Of a stretch of DNA of 64,000 bases, positions 8,661 to 17,588 are shown in pieces. Each line of letters begins with the position of its first letter. The stretch's first letter is position 1. The position numbers were made by a program, and so were the translations under genes. The stretch comes from Maribacter sp. (GTDB lineage: Bacteria > Bacteroidota > Bacteroidia > Flavobacteriales > Flavobacteriaceae), in the NCBI GenBank assembly GCA_011050675.1, contig DRFI01000010.1:247962-311961 (forward strand), in the 5' to 3' direction. Below the pieces are notes generated by a model. It ran no database searches, was not told the DNA's origin, and was given only the letters and a program-made list of their open reading frames with translations.

Positions 8661-11615
8661 ATGAAAAAACTATTTTTTGCGCTATGCCTACTTGGGTGTG
8701 GCACATTCTTAACTGCACAAGACTATTTCCCTGAAAATGCAGGAGTAAAAGTCAACAACAATAATTATACGGCTTTTACCAATGCGAAGATCTTTGTTAC
8801 CCCAACTCAAATTATTGAAAAGGGTACTTTATTAATTCAACACGGTAAAGTAGTTAGCGCATCTAGCTCAGTAAACATTCCTAAAAATACTGTTGTTATC
8901 GATTTGCAAGGCAAATCTATCTATCCATCTTTTATCGATGTTTACTCCAAATTTGGCGTAGAACAAGCTAAAAAGAAACCAGGAAGCGGTAGGTCTGCTG
9001 AATATGAACCTTCAAGAGAAGGTTATTATTGGAACGACCATATTATGCCAGAAACCAAGGCAATTGAAAAATTCACTTATAATGATAAAGAAGCAAAGGT
9101 TTTACGTGAAGCAGGCTTTGGTGTTGTAAACTCTCACTTACAAGACGGTATTGCCAGAGGTATAGGAGTTCTAATCGCATTAAATGGAAACGGAACCAAT
9201 GCCAATAGAATACTAGACGATCGTTCTGCCCAATATTTTTCATTGACTAAAAGTATTGCTAAAGGGCAATCTTACCCAGGTTCATTAATGGGAACATTAG
9301 CTTTATTGAGACAGATGTATAGCGATGCCGATTGGTATGCAAAAGGAAGTGCCACTACTACAGATTTATCTTTAGAGGCATTGAACGCGAACAAGAACTT
9401 AGTGCAAATATTTGAAGCTAAAGATAAATCTCACGATTTACGTGCCGATAAAATTGGCGATGCAAATGGTATTCAATACACCATATTAGGTGGTGGAAAT
9501 GAATTTGAGCGTATAGAAGAAATCAAAGCTACCAATGCAAAATACATTTTACCTATTAACTTCCCTGATGCATATGATGTTTCTAACCCTTATGCGGTTA
9601 GTTACGTATCCTTACAAGATATGCGTTACTGGAACCAGGCTCCAACCAACCCAAAAATATTAGCCGAAAATGGGATTCAGTTTTCCCTTACTACACATGA
9701 TTTAAAATCTCCTGCCAAGTTCAAGGAAAAATTAATGAAAGCCATTGAATACGGACTTTCATCTACTAAGGCATTAGAAGCATTGACCACGGTTCCTGCT
9801 TCAATCTTAGGAAAATCGAACGAAATAGGCTCTTTAAAGACTGGTTCAATTGCTAACTTCTTGATTACTTCAGGTGATGTTTTCGATAAATCTACCACTC
9901 TGTATGAGAACTGGGTTCAGGGAACAAAAAGTGTTGTTAATTCAATGGATTCGAAAGACATTCGGGGTGATTACAATTTAACCGTGCAAGGCAAAACATA
10001 TGATTTTTCTATTACAGGAGAAATCTCAAAACCAACTATCGAAGTAAAACAAGACACTACTAAATTAAGCTCTAAAATTGCTTACGACGCTAATTGGGTT
10101 ACTATGTCGTTTGCAACGGATAAAGGAGAGAAGACTTATCGAATGATTGGAGCTGTTACAAAGGCATCGGACAATCTTTCTGGTCGTTTGGTATTACCAG
10201 ATGGTACAGAATCTCAATTTACTGCTACCAAGTCAAAATCGTTCACTAAAAAAGAAGACGAAAAAGACAAATCGGATGAGGGCGTTAAAATAATACCTGT
10301 TACTTTCCCTAATGTGGGTTACGGATTTGCATCTAAACCAAAAGCACAAAATACATTATTTAAAAATGCTACAGTTTGGACAAGCGAAGAAGCCGGTAAT
10401 TTAGAAAATACCGATGTACTTGTAAAAAATGGCAAAATTGTTAAAATAGGAAAAGACTTAAGTGCTGGCGGAGCAACTGTAATTGATGCGACTGGTAAGC
10501 ATTTAACTGCTGGTATTATAGATGAACACAGCCATATAGCCGCCTTGGCAGTTAATGAAGCAGGACAAAATAGTTCTGCAGAAGTAAAAATGGAGGATGT
10601 TGTTGACCCAGAACACATGGGTATTTATCATTCACTTGCAGGTGGGGTAACTTCACTACAATTACTACATGGCTCAGCAAACCCTATTGGTGGTAGATCG
10701 GCAATCTTAAAATTAAAATGGGGAGAAGAAGCAGACGGGTTAATTTATGAAAACTCTCCTAAGTTTATAAAATTTGCTTTGGGTGAGAATGTAAAGCAAA
10801 GTAATTGGGGTAGCTTTTCTCGTTTTCCACAAACACGTATGGGTGTTGAACAGATGTACATGAATTACTTTCAACGAGCCAAAGAATATGACACTAAAAA
10901 GAAAAATGGAGAGCCTTACCGTTATGATGAAGAAATGGAAGTCTTGGCAGAAATCATAAACGGAGAGCGTTTTATATCATGTCATTCTTATGTACAGAGC
11001 GAGATTAATATGATGATGAAAGTTGCAGAACATTTCGGTTTCAGAATTAATACGTTCACCCACATTTTAGAGGGCTATAAAGTTGCCGATAAAATGGTAG
11101 AACATGGTGTTGGTGCTGGTACGTTCAGTGACTGGTGGGCATATAAATTTGAAGTTAATGATGCAATACCTTACAATGCTGCTATCATGCAAAAACAAGG
11201 TGTTATCACTGCAATTAACAGTGATGATAGAGAAATGATCAGAAGATTGAATCAAGAAGCTGCAAAAACCATAAAATATGGTGGTATGACAGAATTAGAA
11301 GCTTGGAAAATGGTTACCATCAATCCTGCTAAATTATTGCATTTAGACAACCGTGTCGGCAGTATAAAAGAAGGTAAGGATGCCGATTTGGTTTTATGGT
11401 CCGGCAGTCCATTATCTATATATTCAAAAGCTGAAAAAACTATGATTGAAGGTGTCACCTATTTTGATTTAGAAACAGATAAGAAAAACCGTGAGACCAT
11501 AAAAAAGGAAAGAAACGAGTTGGTTACCATGATGCTTAAAGAAAAAAGCGGTGGCAAGAAAACTCAAGAACCAAAGCAAAGTGTAAAAAGAGATTTCACT
11601 TGCGAGAGTCTTTAA
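8661..11615 (+). CDS. Exported double amidohydrolase-family protein
   Basis: Large secreted protein (984 aa) with a signal peptide ending near TAQ at residue 20. It contains two amidohydrolase-like halves. The first (about 40-420) has the beta-strand frame (GTLLIQHGKVV, GKSIYPSFIDVYSK) but lacks the HxH metal motif. The second (about 560-960) has GIIDEHSHIAAL with His623 and His625, plus ISCHSY, FTHILEG and INSDD, so only this half should bind metal. A closely related 430 aa protein follows after 44 nt and resembles the first half. Families of this type include imidazolonepropionase and dipeptidase-like enzymes; the substrate is not readable. The pair is probably co-transcribed and ends in a strong terminator. 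Confidence 0.85.
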   Translation: MKKLFFALCLLGCGTFLTAQDYFPENAGVKVNNNNYTAFTNAKIFVTPTQIIEKGTLLIQHGKVVSASSSVNIPKNTVVIDLQGKSIYPSFIDVYSKFGVEQAKKKPGSGRSAEYEPSREGYYWNDHIMPETKAIEKFTYNDKEAKVLREAGFGVVNSHLQDGIARGIGVLIALNGNGTNANRILDDRSAQYFSLTKSIAKGQSYPGSLMGTLALLRQMYSDADWYAKGSATTTDLSLEALNANKNLVQIFEAKDKSHDLRADKIGDANGIQYTILGGGNEFERIEEIKATNAKYILPINFPDAYDVSNPYAVSYVSLQDMRYWNQAPTNPKILAENGIQFSLTTHDLKSPAKFKEKLMKAIEYGLSSTKALEALTTVPASILGKSNEIGSLKTGSIANFLITSGDVFDKSTTLYENWVQGTKSVVNSMDSKDIRGDYNLTVQGKTYDFSITGEISKPTIEVKQDTTKLSSKIAYDANWVTMSFATDKGEKTYRMIGAVTKASDNLSGRLVLPDGTESQFTATKSKSFTKKEDEKDKSDEGVKIIPVTFPNVGYGFASKPKAQNTLFKNATVWTSEEAGNLENTDVLVKNGKIVKIGKDLSAGGATVIDATGKHLTAGIIDEHSHIAALAVNEAGQNSSAEVKMEDVVDPEHMGIYHSLAGGVTSLQLLHGSANPIGGRSAILKLKWGEEADGLIYENSPKFIKFALGENVKQSNWGSFSRFPQTRMGVEQMYMNYFQRAKEYDTKKKNGEPYRYDEEMEVLAEIINGERFISCHSYVQSEINMMMKVAEHFGFRINTFTHILEGYKVADKMVEHGVGAGTFSDWWAYKFEVNDAIPYNAAIMQKQGVITAINSDDREMIRRLNQEAAKTIKYGGMTELEAWKMVTINPAKLLHLDNRVGSIKEGKDADLVLWSGSPLSIYSKAEKTMIEGVTYFDLETDKKNRETIKKERNELVTMMLKEKSGGKKTQEPKQSVKRDFTCESL

Positions 11616-11659
11616 TCTTATAACCAACGCTACGTATCTAAATATATAAAAGATTTAAA

Positions 11660-12952
11660 ATGAAAAAATTAATAACCTTAGTTATAACCCTTGGTTTTAT
11701 TATACCAACCATAGGCCAACAAACACCAGGACCTAAGCAAACGGAAGCTATTACCATAGAAGGCGCTACTGCACATTTGGGTAATGGAGAAGTTATAGAA
11801 AGCTCCCTAATTATGTTCGAAGATGGGAAAATCACTTTCGTGGGAGATTCTAAAATGAGAATTGCCAGAAAAGGAAAGGTAATAGATGCTACAGGAAAGC
11901 ATGTTTATCCGGGATTTATAGCTCCTGCAAAAACTTTAGGATTGGTAGAAATCGATGCTGTAAGAGCATCAAATGATGAAGATGAAATAGGTGATTTCAT
12001 TCCGCATGTTAGAAGTTTAATCGCTTACAATGCTGAATCTAAAGTTGTAGAAAGTATGCGTCCTAATGGGGTTTTAATCGCTCAGATTGCTCCTACCGGT
12101 GGTCGTATTTCAGGTACATCAAGCATTGTACAATTTGATGCATGGAACTGGGAAGATGCAGCTATTAAAGTTGATGATGGTGTTCATTTAAACTGGCCAA
12201 GTACTTTTAAGCAAGGTCGTTGGTGGGCTGGTGAAGATTCAGGTTACCACCCAAACAAAGATTACAGCGATCAAATTGAAGAAGTAACTACATTCTTTAA
12301 GAATGCTGCAGCATACGGCAAATCCACTCCTAAAGAGGTGAACCCAGCTTTTGCAGCAATGCAAGGTGTATTCGACGGTAGTCAAAAATTATATGTGCAT
12401 GCCGATGATGAAAAACAAATTATAGATGCTATCAACACTTTAAAAAGTAATGGCGCTAAAGAAGTTGTATTAATCGGCGGTTACCATGCGTACAAAATTC
12501 CTGAATTTTTAAAGAGCAACAACATCCCTGTTTTAGTACAGTACACACATAACCTACCTGTTTTTGATGATGATGATTATGATCTACCTTATAAATTACC
12601 AAAATTATTGGTGGATGCAGGCTTATTAGTAGGGATACAAAATTCAAATGCGGAAAACTTTCAAACTAGAAATTTACCATTTTATGCTGGTCAAGCAGCT
12701 CAGCAAGGTTTGGATAAAGAAACTGCAGTACAACTGTTAACTGGCAACACCGCAAAAATTTTAGGCATAGATGACCTTTATGGTACTTTAGAAAATGGTA
12801 AAAGTGCTACCCTATTTATTTCAGAAGGCGATGCACTTGAGATGTCAGGAAATCAATTGACACATGTATTCATTGACGGAAGGTTAGTTTCTCTAGAAAC
12901 ACACCAAACTGAATTATGGAAACGTTACATGGGTAAATACGAAGGAAAATAA
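11660..12952 (+). CDS. Exported amidohydrolase-like protein lacking the HxH motif
   Basis: Secreted protein (430 aa) with a signal peptide ending near IGQQ (about residue 20). The amidohydrolase outline is clear: SLIMFEDGKITFVGDSK, GKHVYPGFIAPAKTLG, then the C-terminal composite domain with LLTGNTAKILGI and LENGKSATLFIS. The position that normally holds HxH reads APAKT, so the main metal ligands are missing. It matches the N-terminal half of the upstream 984 aa protein in layout, which points to a duplication. A non-catalytic partner of the upstream enzyme is a reasonable inference; loss of function cannot be excluded. The frame is intact and ends before a terminator hairpin. Confidence 0.82.
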   Translation: MKKLITLVITLGFIIPTIGQQTPGPKQTEAITIEGATAHLGNGEVIESSLIMFEDGKITFVGDSKMRIARKGKVIDATGKHVYPGFIAPAKTLGLVEIDAVRASNDEDEIGDFIPHVRSLIAYNAESKVVESMRPNGVLIAQIAPTGGRISGTSSIVQFDAWNWEDAAIKVDDGVHLNWPSTFKQGRWWAGEDSGYHPNKDYSDQIEEVTTFFKNAAAYGKSTPKEVNPAFAAMQGVFDGSQKLYVHADDEKQIIDAINTLKSNGAKEVVLIGGYHAYKIPEFLKSNNIPVLVQYTHNLPVFDDDDYDLPYKLPKLLVDAGLLVGIQNSNAENFQTRNLPFYAGQAAQQGLDKETAVQLLTGNTAKILGIDDLYGTLENGKSATLFISEGDALEMSGNQLTHVFIDGRLVSLETHQTELWKRYMGKYEGK

Positions 12953-12970
12953 AAACCCAATTTGATATAT

Positions 12971-13007
12971 AAAAGAGGCTGTCTACAGATGTAGACAGCC
13001 TCTTTTT
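12971..13007. terminator. Bidirectional terminator, 16-bp stem
   Basis: AAAAGAGGCTGTCTAC and GTAGACAGCCTCTTTT form a perfect stem around an AGAT loop, with T-rich tails on both strands. It separates the amidohydrolase genes from the end of the molybdenum-cofactor operon. Confidence 0.9.
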
Positions 13008-13023
13008 ATGTTTTTTGACTTAT

Positions 13024-13431
13024 TTACTTTTTCGCTAATATAAAACCAAGATATGCCATTGGCATATATGCCACGATTATATCCAAAGCAGTGAACCACA
13101 TTGGTCCGCCTAGTAATACAATATTTATAGTACCTCCTATCAAGAAAAATAAACCTACTATTAACGCCACGAGCATTTTTCTAGTTGCTGCAATTTTAGC
13201 AGCGACAAAGGCGCCTACCAAAGTACCCAAGGCATGAGCTAGAAAAGGAAAAATAAAGTTTTTGGGTTCAAATAAATGCATAGTAGCCTTCAACCCTTCC
13301 ATTGTTGTTATATCTCCGCCTTCTGGTGGTGGAATAATGGAACCACTTACCATAATAATTAGCATATTTACAACACTACCAACAATTAGTCCGGCTACGA
13401 CTGCCAAAATATTCTTTACTATCGGATTCAT
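13024..13431 (-). CDS. Small four-helix membrane protein of unknown function
   Basis: Unrecognised inner-membrane protein (135 aa). Four hydrophobic segments are visible, at roughly 8-30, 60-80, 86-106 and 112-132. A Pro/Gly-rich loop (PPPEGGD) follows helix 1, and a glycine-rich HALGTLVGAFVAAKIA helix comes next. It starts 21 nt after moeA on the same strand with no terminator or consensus -7 box between, so it is probably the last gene of the molybdenum-cofactor operon. It resembles no molybdate permease I know: there is no ModB-like loop and it is too small. A role cannot be assigned. Confidence 0.7.
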   Translation of the reverse strand: MNPIVKNILAVVAGLIVGSVVNMLIIMVSGSIIPPPEGGDITTMEGLKATMHLFEPKNFIFPFLAHALGTLVGAFVAAKIAATRKMLVALIVGLFFLIGGTINIVLLGGPMWFTALDIIVAYMPMAYLGFILAKK

Positions 13432-13452
13432 ATAGAAAAATTTAATTGGTTA

Positions 13453-14643
13453 TTATCTAGTCCTTATAAATGGTACACTTTCACCCGCTTCGTAAATATC
13501 ATCTCTTGGTTCTAAGCATATAAAACCATCAGCTTTTGTTAAACTGGTTAAATCTCCAGAACCATTTTCATCAACTGGCACTGCCCAAAGCTTACCATCT
13601 TTTACAACTGAACTTACTTGGATAAATCTGGTTAAGGGATGTGCAATTGTTAACGCTACGTTTAGTTTAATATACGATTTATCTAATACAATGCCCCAAG
13701 AGGTGTATAGCCATGGTAAAAAATAAAGATAATAATTTGCAAATGTTGAAACGGGGTTTCCTGGGAAAGAGAAAATAACCGTTTGTGATTTTTGGTGGAT
13801 ACCAAACCAAAATGGTTTACCCGGTCTTTGAGCAACTCTATGAAATACGTTCTCAACACTTAAAGACTCCATGACTTCTGGAATAAAATCGAACTTACCT
13901 TTAGATACACCACCACTTAACAAAAGCACGTCGTTCTCTACAAGTGCCTTTTGTAATTCACGTTTAATAACTTCCTTATCATCTAATAGATGTAGTGTAT
14001 TAGCGTTAATTGAAGCATTTAATAAAGCCGCTTCAATAGTTAACATATTTGATTTACGTATTTGATGCGGCTTGGGTAACATATCAACTTCTACTAATTC
14101 GTTACCGGTAGCTATTGTACATACTTTTGGATTACCCTTAACCTTCACCAATGCTTTCCCAACCGTAGCCATCACCCCTATTTCTGCAGGTGTAATTTTT
14201 GTACCCTTGAAAAGTAGCAATGCACCTTCTTTCTCATCGCTACCTTGATAATGTATATTCTGACCTTTAGTAACTTTCTTATTTAATGTAGCCAATCCGT
14301 TTTCAATAGAAATATGCTCATACATGATCACTGTATCACAATTTTCAGGCACAACGGCACCAGTCATTACTTCTAGACAATGACGTTTATTGTTCAAAAC
14401 TTGTTGTACAACACCAGCAGCAGCCTCGCCTTCAATGACAAAAGAATATTCAGAATTTACTAAATCTGAATATTGCACAGCTATACCATCTTTGGTGGCA
14501 CGATCAAAAGGCGGAAAGTCTCGATCGGCATAAATATCTTCTGCTAAAATCCTATTAAGACTTTTTAAAAGCGGTACTTGTTCAACCCCTAAATCTAAAG
14601 GGTGACTTAAAACTTTTTGAAAAGCTTCTTTAAATGAAATCAT
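13453..14643 (-). CDS. moeA: Molybdopterin molybdenumtransferase MoeA
   Basis: Inserts molybdate into adenylated molybdopterin, the last common step of molybdenum-cofactor synthesis. The 396 aa sequence is of normal length and shows family landmarks: the N-terminal SFKEAFQKVL helix, the ADRDFPPFDRATKDGIAV motif (about 40-57), VMTGAVVPENCDTVIMYE, the MPT-binding-like LSGGVSKGKFDF (about 238-249) and RPGKPFWFG followed by FSFPGNPVSTF. The adenylating partner MogA/MoaB is not encoded in the visible operon. The gap to tauE is 64 nt, and the small membrane protein follows. Confidence 0.95.
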   Translation of the reverse strand: MISFKEAFQKVLSHPLDLGVEQVPLLKSLNRILAEDIYADRDFPPFDRATKDGIAVQYSDLVNSEYSFVIEGEAAAGVVQQVLNNKRHCLEVMTGAVVPENCDTVIMYEHISIENGLATLNKKVTKGQNIHYQGSDEKEGALLLFKGTKITPAEIGVMATVGKALVKVKGNPKVCTIATGNELVEVDMLPKPHQIRKSNMLTIEAALLNASINANTLHLLDDKEVIKRELQKALVENDVLLLSGGVSKGKFDFIPEVMESLSVENVFHRVAQRPGKPFWFGIHQKSQTVIFSFPGNPVSTFANYYLYFLPWLYTSWGIVLDKSYIKLNVALTIAHPLTRFIQVSSVVKDGKLWAVPVDENGSGDLTSLTKADGFICLEPRDDIYEAGESVPFIRTR

Positions 14644-14707
14644 AGTTTTAAAGGTAAAACTATTTCAATATATACGCTTTAGAATTGTATAAATAGTAAT
14701 CGTAAGC

Positions 14708-15484
14708 TTAAAACAAACCCAGACCATTTACCAACAAAACTCTAATACCGACAACAAACACAAGTAATGCGGTCACCCTTTTTATACCGTTTGCAGATAA
14801 TTTTTTTAAGCTGATGCGAATACCTAACTGACCACCAAGTAAAACGGCTATGACCAAGCAAATTGTTTCTCGCCATGGTAGTGATAATGAGCCACTGGTT
14901 ATTAATCCAAACAACCCAGATACTGAATTTACTAAAATAAAGAAACTGGCTAGAGCTGCTATTTTTATGGCTTTATTCCATCTTAAATGATTTAAAATAG
15001 GAGCCAAGAAAATTCCCCCACCTATACCTACTAGTCCAGATAAGAATCCGATTCCAGCTCCTAAAACATAACTAATAGCTTTAGGGTACTTCTGTATTTC
15101 TTTTTTAGATTTATTCAAATTTAAGGTCTGGACAGCTAAAAACAATGCCGATAAAATAAGTGAACATCCTAAAATGATAAAGAAAACTGTTTCCTTTAAC
15201 CGGAATGTTGCTCCAATATATGCCAATGGAATACTTATCAAAACAAAAGGTAAGAAGTCCTTTAATTTTGCATGTCCATTTTTAAAATATAGATATGTAC
15301 TGCCCGATACTACCACTAAGTTACACACTAACGCAATTGATCGAATAACAAAAAAACTACTCAAAAAAAGCGTCAATAAAGCAAGGTAGCTAGAGCCACC
15401 ACCAAAACCAACAGAAGAATAAAGGGTAGCAATTAAAAAGAACCCAATACACAATAATATAAGTTGCTCAATTGGTATCAACAT
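14708..15484 (-). CDS. TauE/SafE family anion exporter-like membrane protein
   Basis: Integral membrane protein (258 aa) with about eight helices and two repeats carrying the family glycine motif: SSVGFGGGSSYLALL near residue 25 and GLVGIGGGIFLAP near 152. TauE/SafE proteins are proposed transporters of sulfite, sulfoacetate or other small organosulfur and anionic compounds. The start codon lies inside the 3' end of moeB (17 nt overlap), so the gene is translationally embedded in the molybdenum-cofactor operon. It might move an anion linked to the cognate molybdoenzyme or sulfur donor; this is inference only. It could also be a general sulfur-anion exporter. Confidence 0.88.
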   Translation of the reverse strand: MLIPIEQLILLCIGFFLIATLYSSVGFGGGSSYLALLTLFLSSFFVIRSIALVCNLVVVSGSTYLYFKNGHAKLKDFLPFVLISIPLAYIGATFRLKETVFFIILGCSLILSALFLAVQTLNLNKSKKEIQKYPKAISYVLGAGIGFLSGLVGIGGGIFLAPILNHLRWNKAIKIAALASFFILVNSVSGLFGLITSGSLSLPWRETICLVIAVLLGGQLGIRISLKKLSANGIKRVTALLVFVVGIRVLLVNGLGLF

Positions 15485-16541
15485 AGTTTTTCATCTGGTT
15501 CATACCTCCCGAAATATTTATAAAATCTTTCCCTGGAAATAATTCTTGTAATTTATTAATCGCTTTTTTACTGCGAACACCAGACTGGCAAATAATGTAA
15601 ACCGAAGCCTCCATATTAACCTCAGCAGTCCTATTTCCCAATTCAGCTAAAGGAATATGTTTGGATTCTTTTAAATATTGGCTCTTAAATTCCTTATTGG
15701 TTCTTACATCAATTAATTCAATAGACTGTGTAGAAAGTAGTAATTGAAGTTCATAAGCATTTATTGATTTTAAAGGAAGCTCACAATCAAATTCATAACT
15801 AGAAGCTAAGGTCTTAATTTCATTATTACCTAGCTGCAACTTAAATTTGATTCGTTGTGTACGTTGGGTCAGTGTGTCAAAAAGCAATAAAATGCCCGAT
15901 AGCACTTCTCCTATTCCTGCAATAATCTTTACAACTTCTAATGCCTGTAGATTACCAATAATACCCGGTAAAATTCCAAGTACACCATTTTCATTACAAT
16001 TAGGCACCGCGTCTGCTTGTGGCATTGTAGGGAACAAACAACGATATGTTGGTCCGCCTTGATAATTAAACACACTTACTTGACCTTCAAAAGCATGTAA
16101 TGCCCCATAAACAAATGGCTTATTCTCAATTACACAAGTATCATTAATTAAATATCTAGTAGGGAAATTATCTGTAGCATCAACAATTACATCATATTCT
16201 TTAATAATATCAAGAGCATTAGTGACCGTTAAATAGATTTGATATGTTTTTATTTGAGTACTAGAATTTTGACGTAAAAGTTGATTTTTAGCAGCAATTA
16301 CTTTAGGAGTGCCAACCATATCTTCTGAATACAACACTTGACGATGTAAATTAGATAACGAAACTACATCAGCATCTACGATACCTAAAGTACCCACTCC
16401 CATCGCATTTAAGTAGGTTAAAACAGGAACTCCTAATCCGCCAGCACCAATCACAAGCACTTTGGCTTGGCTAAGCTTTTGCTGTCCTTCAATTCCAAAA
16501 CCGTTTAAAATCGTTTGTCTTTGATAACGTTCTTCGTTCAT
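15468..16541 (-). CDS. moeB: MoeB/ThiF-type adenylyltransferase with C-terminal rhodanese domain
   Basis: E1-like enzyme (357 aa) that adenylates the C-terminal Gly-Gly of MoaD so that it can be sulfurylated. The ThiF/MoeB domain (about 1-245) has RYQRQTIL, the nucleotide loop VLVIGAGGLGVPVL, SNLHRQVLY and DATDNFPTRYLIND. The rhodanese-like domain (about 260-350) ends with the active loop CQSGVRSKK, whose Cys could carry persulfide sulfur. The usual second CxxC zinc pair of MoeB is not obvious. It overlaps mobA by 4 nt and tauE by 17 nt, consistent with one transcript. ThiF for thiamine is an alternative, but the neighbours favour MoeB. Confidence 0.92.
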   Translation of the reverse strand: MNEERYQRQTILNGFGIEGQQKLSQAKVLVIGAGGLGVPVLTYLNAMGVGTLGIVDADVVSLSNLHRQVLYSEDMVGTPKVIAAKNQLLRQNSSTQIKTYQIYLTVTNALDIIKEYDVIVDATDNFPTRYLINDTCVIENKPFVYGALHAFEGQVSVFNYQGGPTYRCLFPTMPQADAVPNCNENGVLGILPGIIGNLQALEVVKIIAGIGEVLSGILLLFDTLTQRTQRIKFKLQLGNNEIKTLASSYEFDCELPLKSINAYELQLLLSTQSIELIDVRTNKEFKSQYLKESKHIPLAELGNRTAEVNMEASVYIICQSGVRSKKAINKLQELFPGKDFINISGGMNQMKNYVDTN

Positions 16542-17131
16542 GGGGCTATTTTTAATAGCGCTTCTTTATATTCTGCCTTAGAATTTGCATTTAGTAGCAC
16601 TTCCTTATATTCTGGGAACACCAAATTTACATCGGCATTGATCAAAAATTTTCTTGGACAAGAACCATTGCCTGCTTCTAAATAAGCTATAGATTGTTTA
16701 AGTGCTTCTGGCTCCCAAATGGCGCAAAGTGGCTCAGGTAATGGGTTATTTGCATCTGCAAACGCACTTGCTATCTTCCCCGTATTTCTAGCAGCGATTA
16801 ATTCTTGTAGTGCCTTTTTATCCATCAATGGCAAATCGCATGCTAACACTAACCAAGCCGCTTCAGGATGTGCAATATGCGCCGATAACAAGCCATTATA
16901 TGGACCTCTAAAATCATCCTTATCAATTATAGTATTGAAAGAATTTGGAATCTCTCTCTCTTGATCTTGTCGAATACTAAGAAATGTTTGCTCGCATACT
17001 TTGTTCAACAAATGATATAAATGTTCGCGTTGGGGTAGATTATGATAAGTTATTAAACCCTTATCCTCTCCCATCCTCGTGCTTTTACCTCCCGAAAGCA
17101 CTAATCCGTATAACTTAGCGTTGGAAATCAT
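16538..17131 (-). CDS. mobA: Molybdenum cofactor guanylyltransferase MobA
   Basis: Adds GMP to Mo-molybdopterin to make the MGD form used by the DMSO-reductase superfamily. This 197 aa protein has the nucleotide-binding signature LSGGKSTRMGEDKGL (about 12-26), the WLVLACDLPLMD metal motif (about 93-104) and the LPEPLCAIWEP segment near 130. It overlaps moaC by 17 nt and moeB by 4 nt. Its presence implies that the host's molybdoenzyme uses a dinucleotide cofactor (for example nitrate reductase or formate dehydrogenase type), although none is encoded in this window. Cytidylyltransferase MocA is a less likely alternative. Confidence 0.92.
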   Translation of the reverse strand: MISNAKLYGLVLSGGKSTRMGEDKGLITYHNLPQREHLYHLLNKVCEQTFLSIRQDQEREIPNSFNTIIDKDDFRGPYNGLLSAHIAHPEAAWLVLACDLPLMDKKALQELIAARNTGKIASAFADANNPLPEPLCAIWEPEALKQSIAYLEAGNGSCPRKFLINADVNLVFPEYKEVLLNANSKAEYKEALLKIAP

Positions 17132-17588
17132 TCTTTCCTCCTGTTTTTTGTTCTAATTGAATTGCACCAATAACTATATCCTGAGAAAGTGCTTTACACA
17201 TATCGTAAATGGTTAATGCAGCTATTGAAACGCCAGTTAAAGCTTCCATCTCCACACCTGTTTTCTCATTACACTTGACAGTACATGTAATTTGAAAAGC
17301 ATCTACACTTGGTTCTATTTCTACATTAATTTTCGAAAGGTTTATTTGGTGACATAAAGGAATTAGTTCTGCCGTTTTCTTCACTCCTTGTATGCCTGCA
17401 ATAACAGCGGTTTGTACGATACTTCCCTTTTTGCCAACAAAATCTTGATCCGACAAGGATTTAAATACTTCTGAAGGAAACTTAATAGTTCCACTAGCAA
17501 TGGCAGTGCGAACTGAAGCTACCTTTTGAGAAACATCTACCATAGTAGCATTACCCGATTCATCTATGTGTGATAATTTTTTCTGCAT
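17115..17588 (-). CDS. moaC: Cyclic pyranopterin monophosphate synthase MoaC
   Basis: Converts the MoaA product (3',8-cyclo-dihydro-GTP) to cyclic pyranopterin monophosphate. The 157 aa length is normal. Signatures seen are the N-terminal LSHIDESGNATMVDVSQK, the LIPLCHQINLSK motif (about 75-86) and the NEKTGVEMEALTGVSIAALTIYDMCK segment (about 110-135) with the catalytic Lys. It is a stand-alone MoaC, not the MoaC-MoaB fusion found in some Bacteroidota, so the adenylyltransferase step must come from another locus. Its start overlaps the moaA stop by 1 nt. Confidence 0.96.
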   Translation of the reverse strand: MQKKLSHIDESGNATMVDVSQKVASVRTAIASGTIKFPSEVFKSLSDQDFVGKKGSIVQTAVIAGIQGVKKTAELIPLCHQINLSKINVEIEPSVDAFQITCTVKCNEKTGVEMEALTGVSIAALTIYDMCKALSQDIVIGAIQLEQKTGGKNDFQR

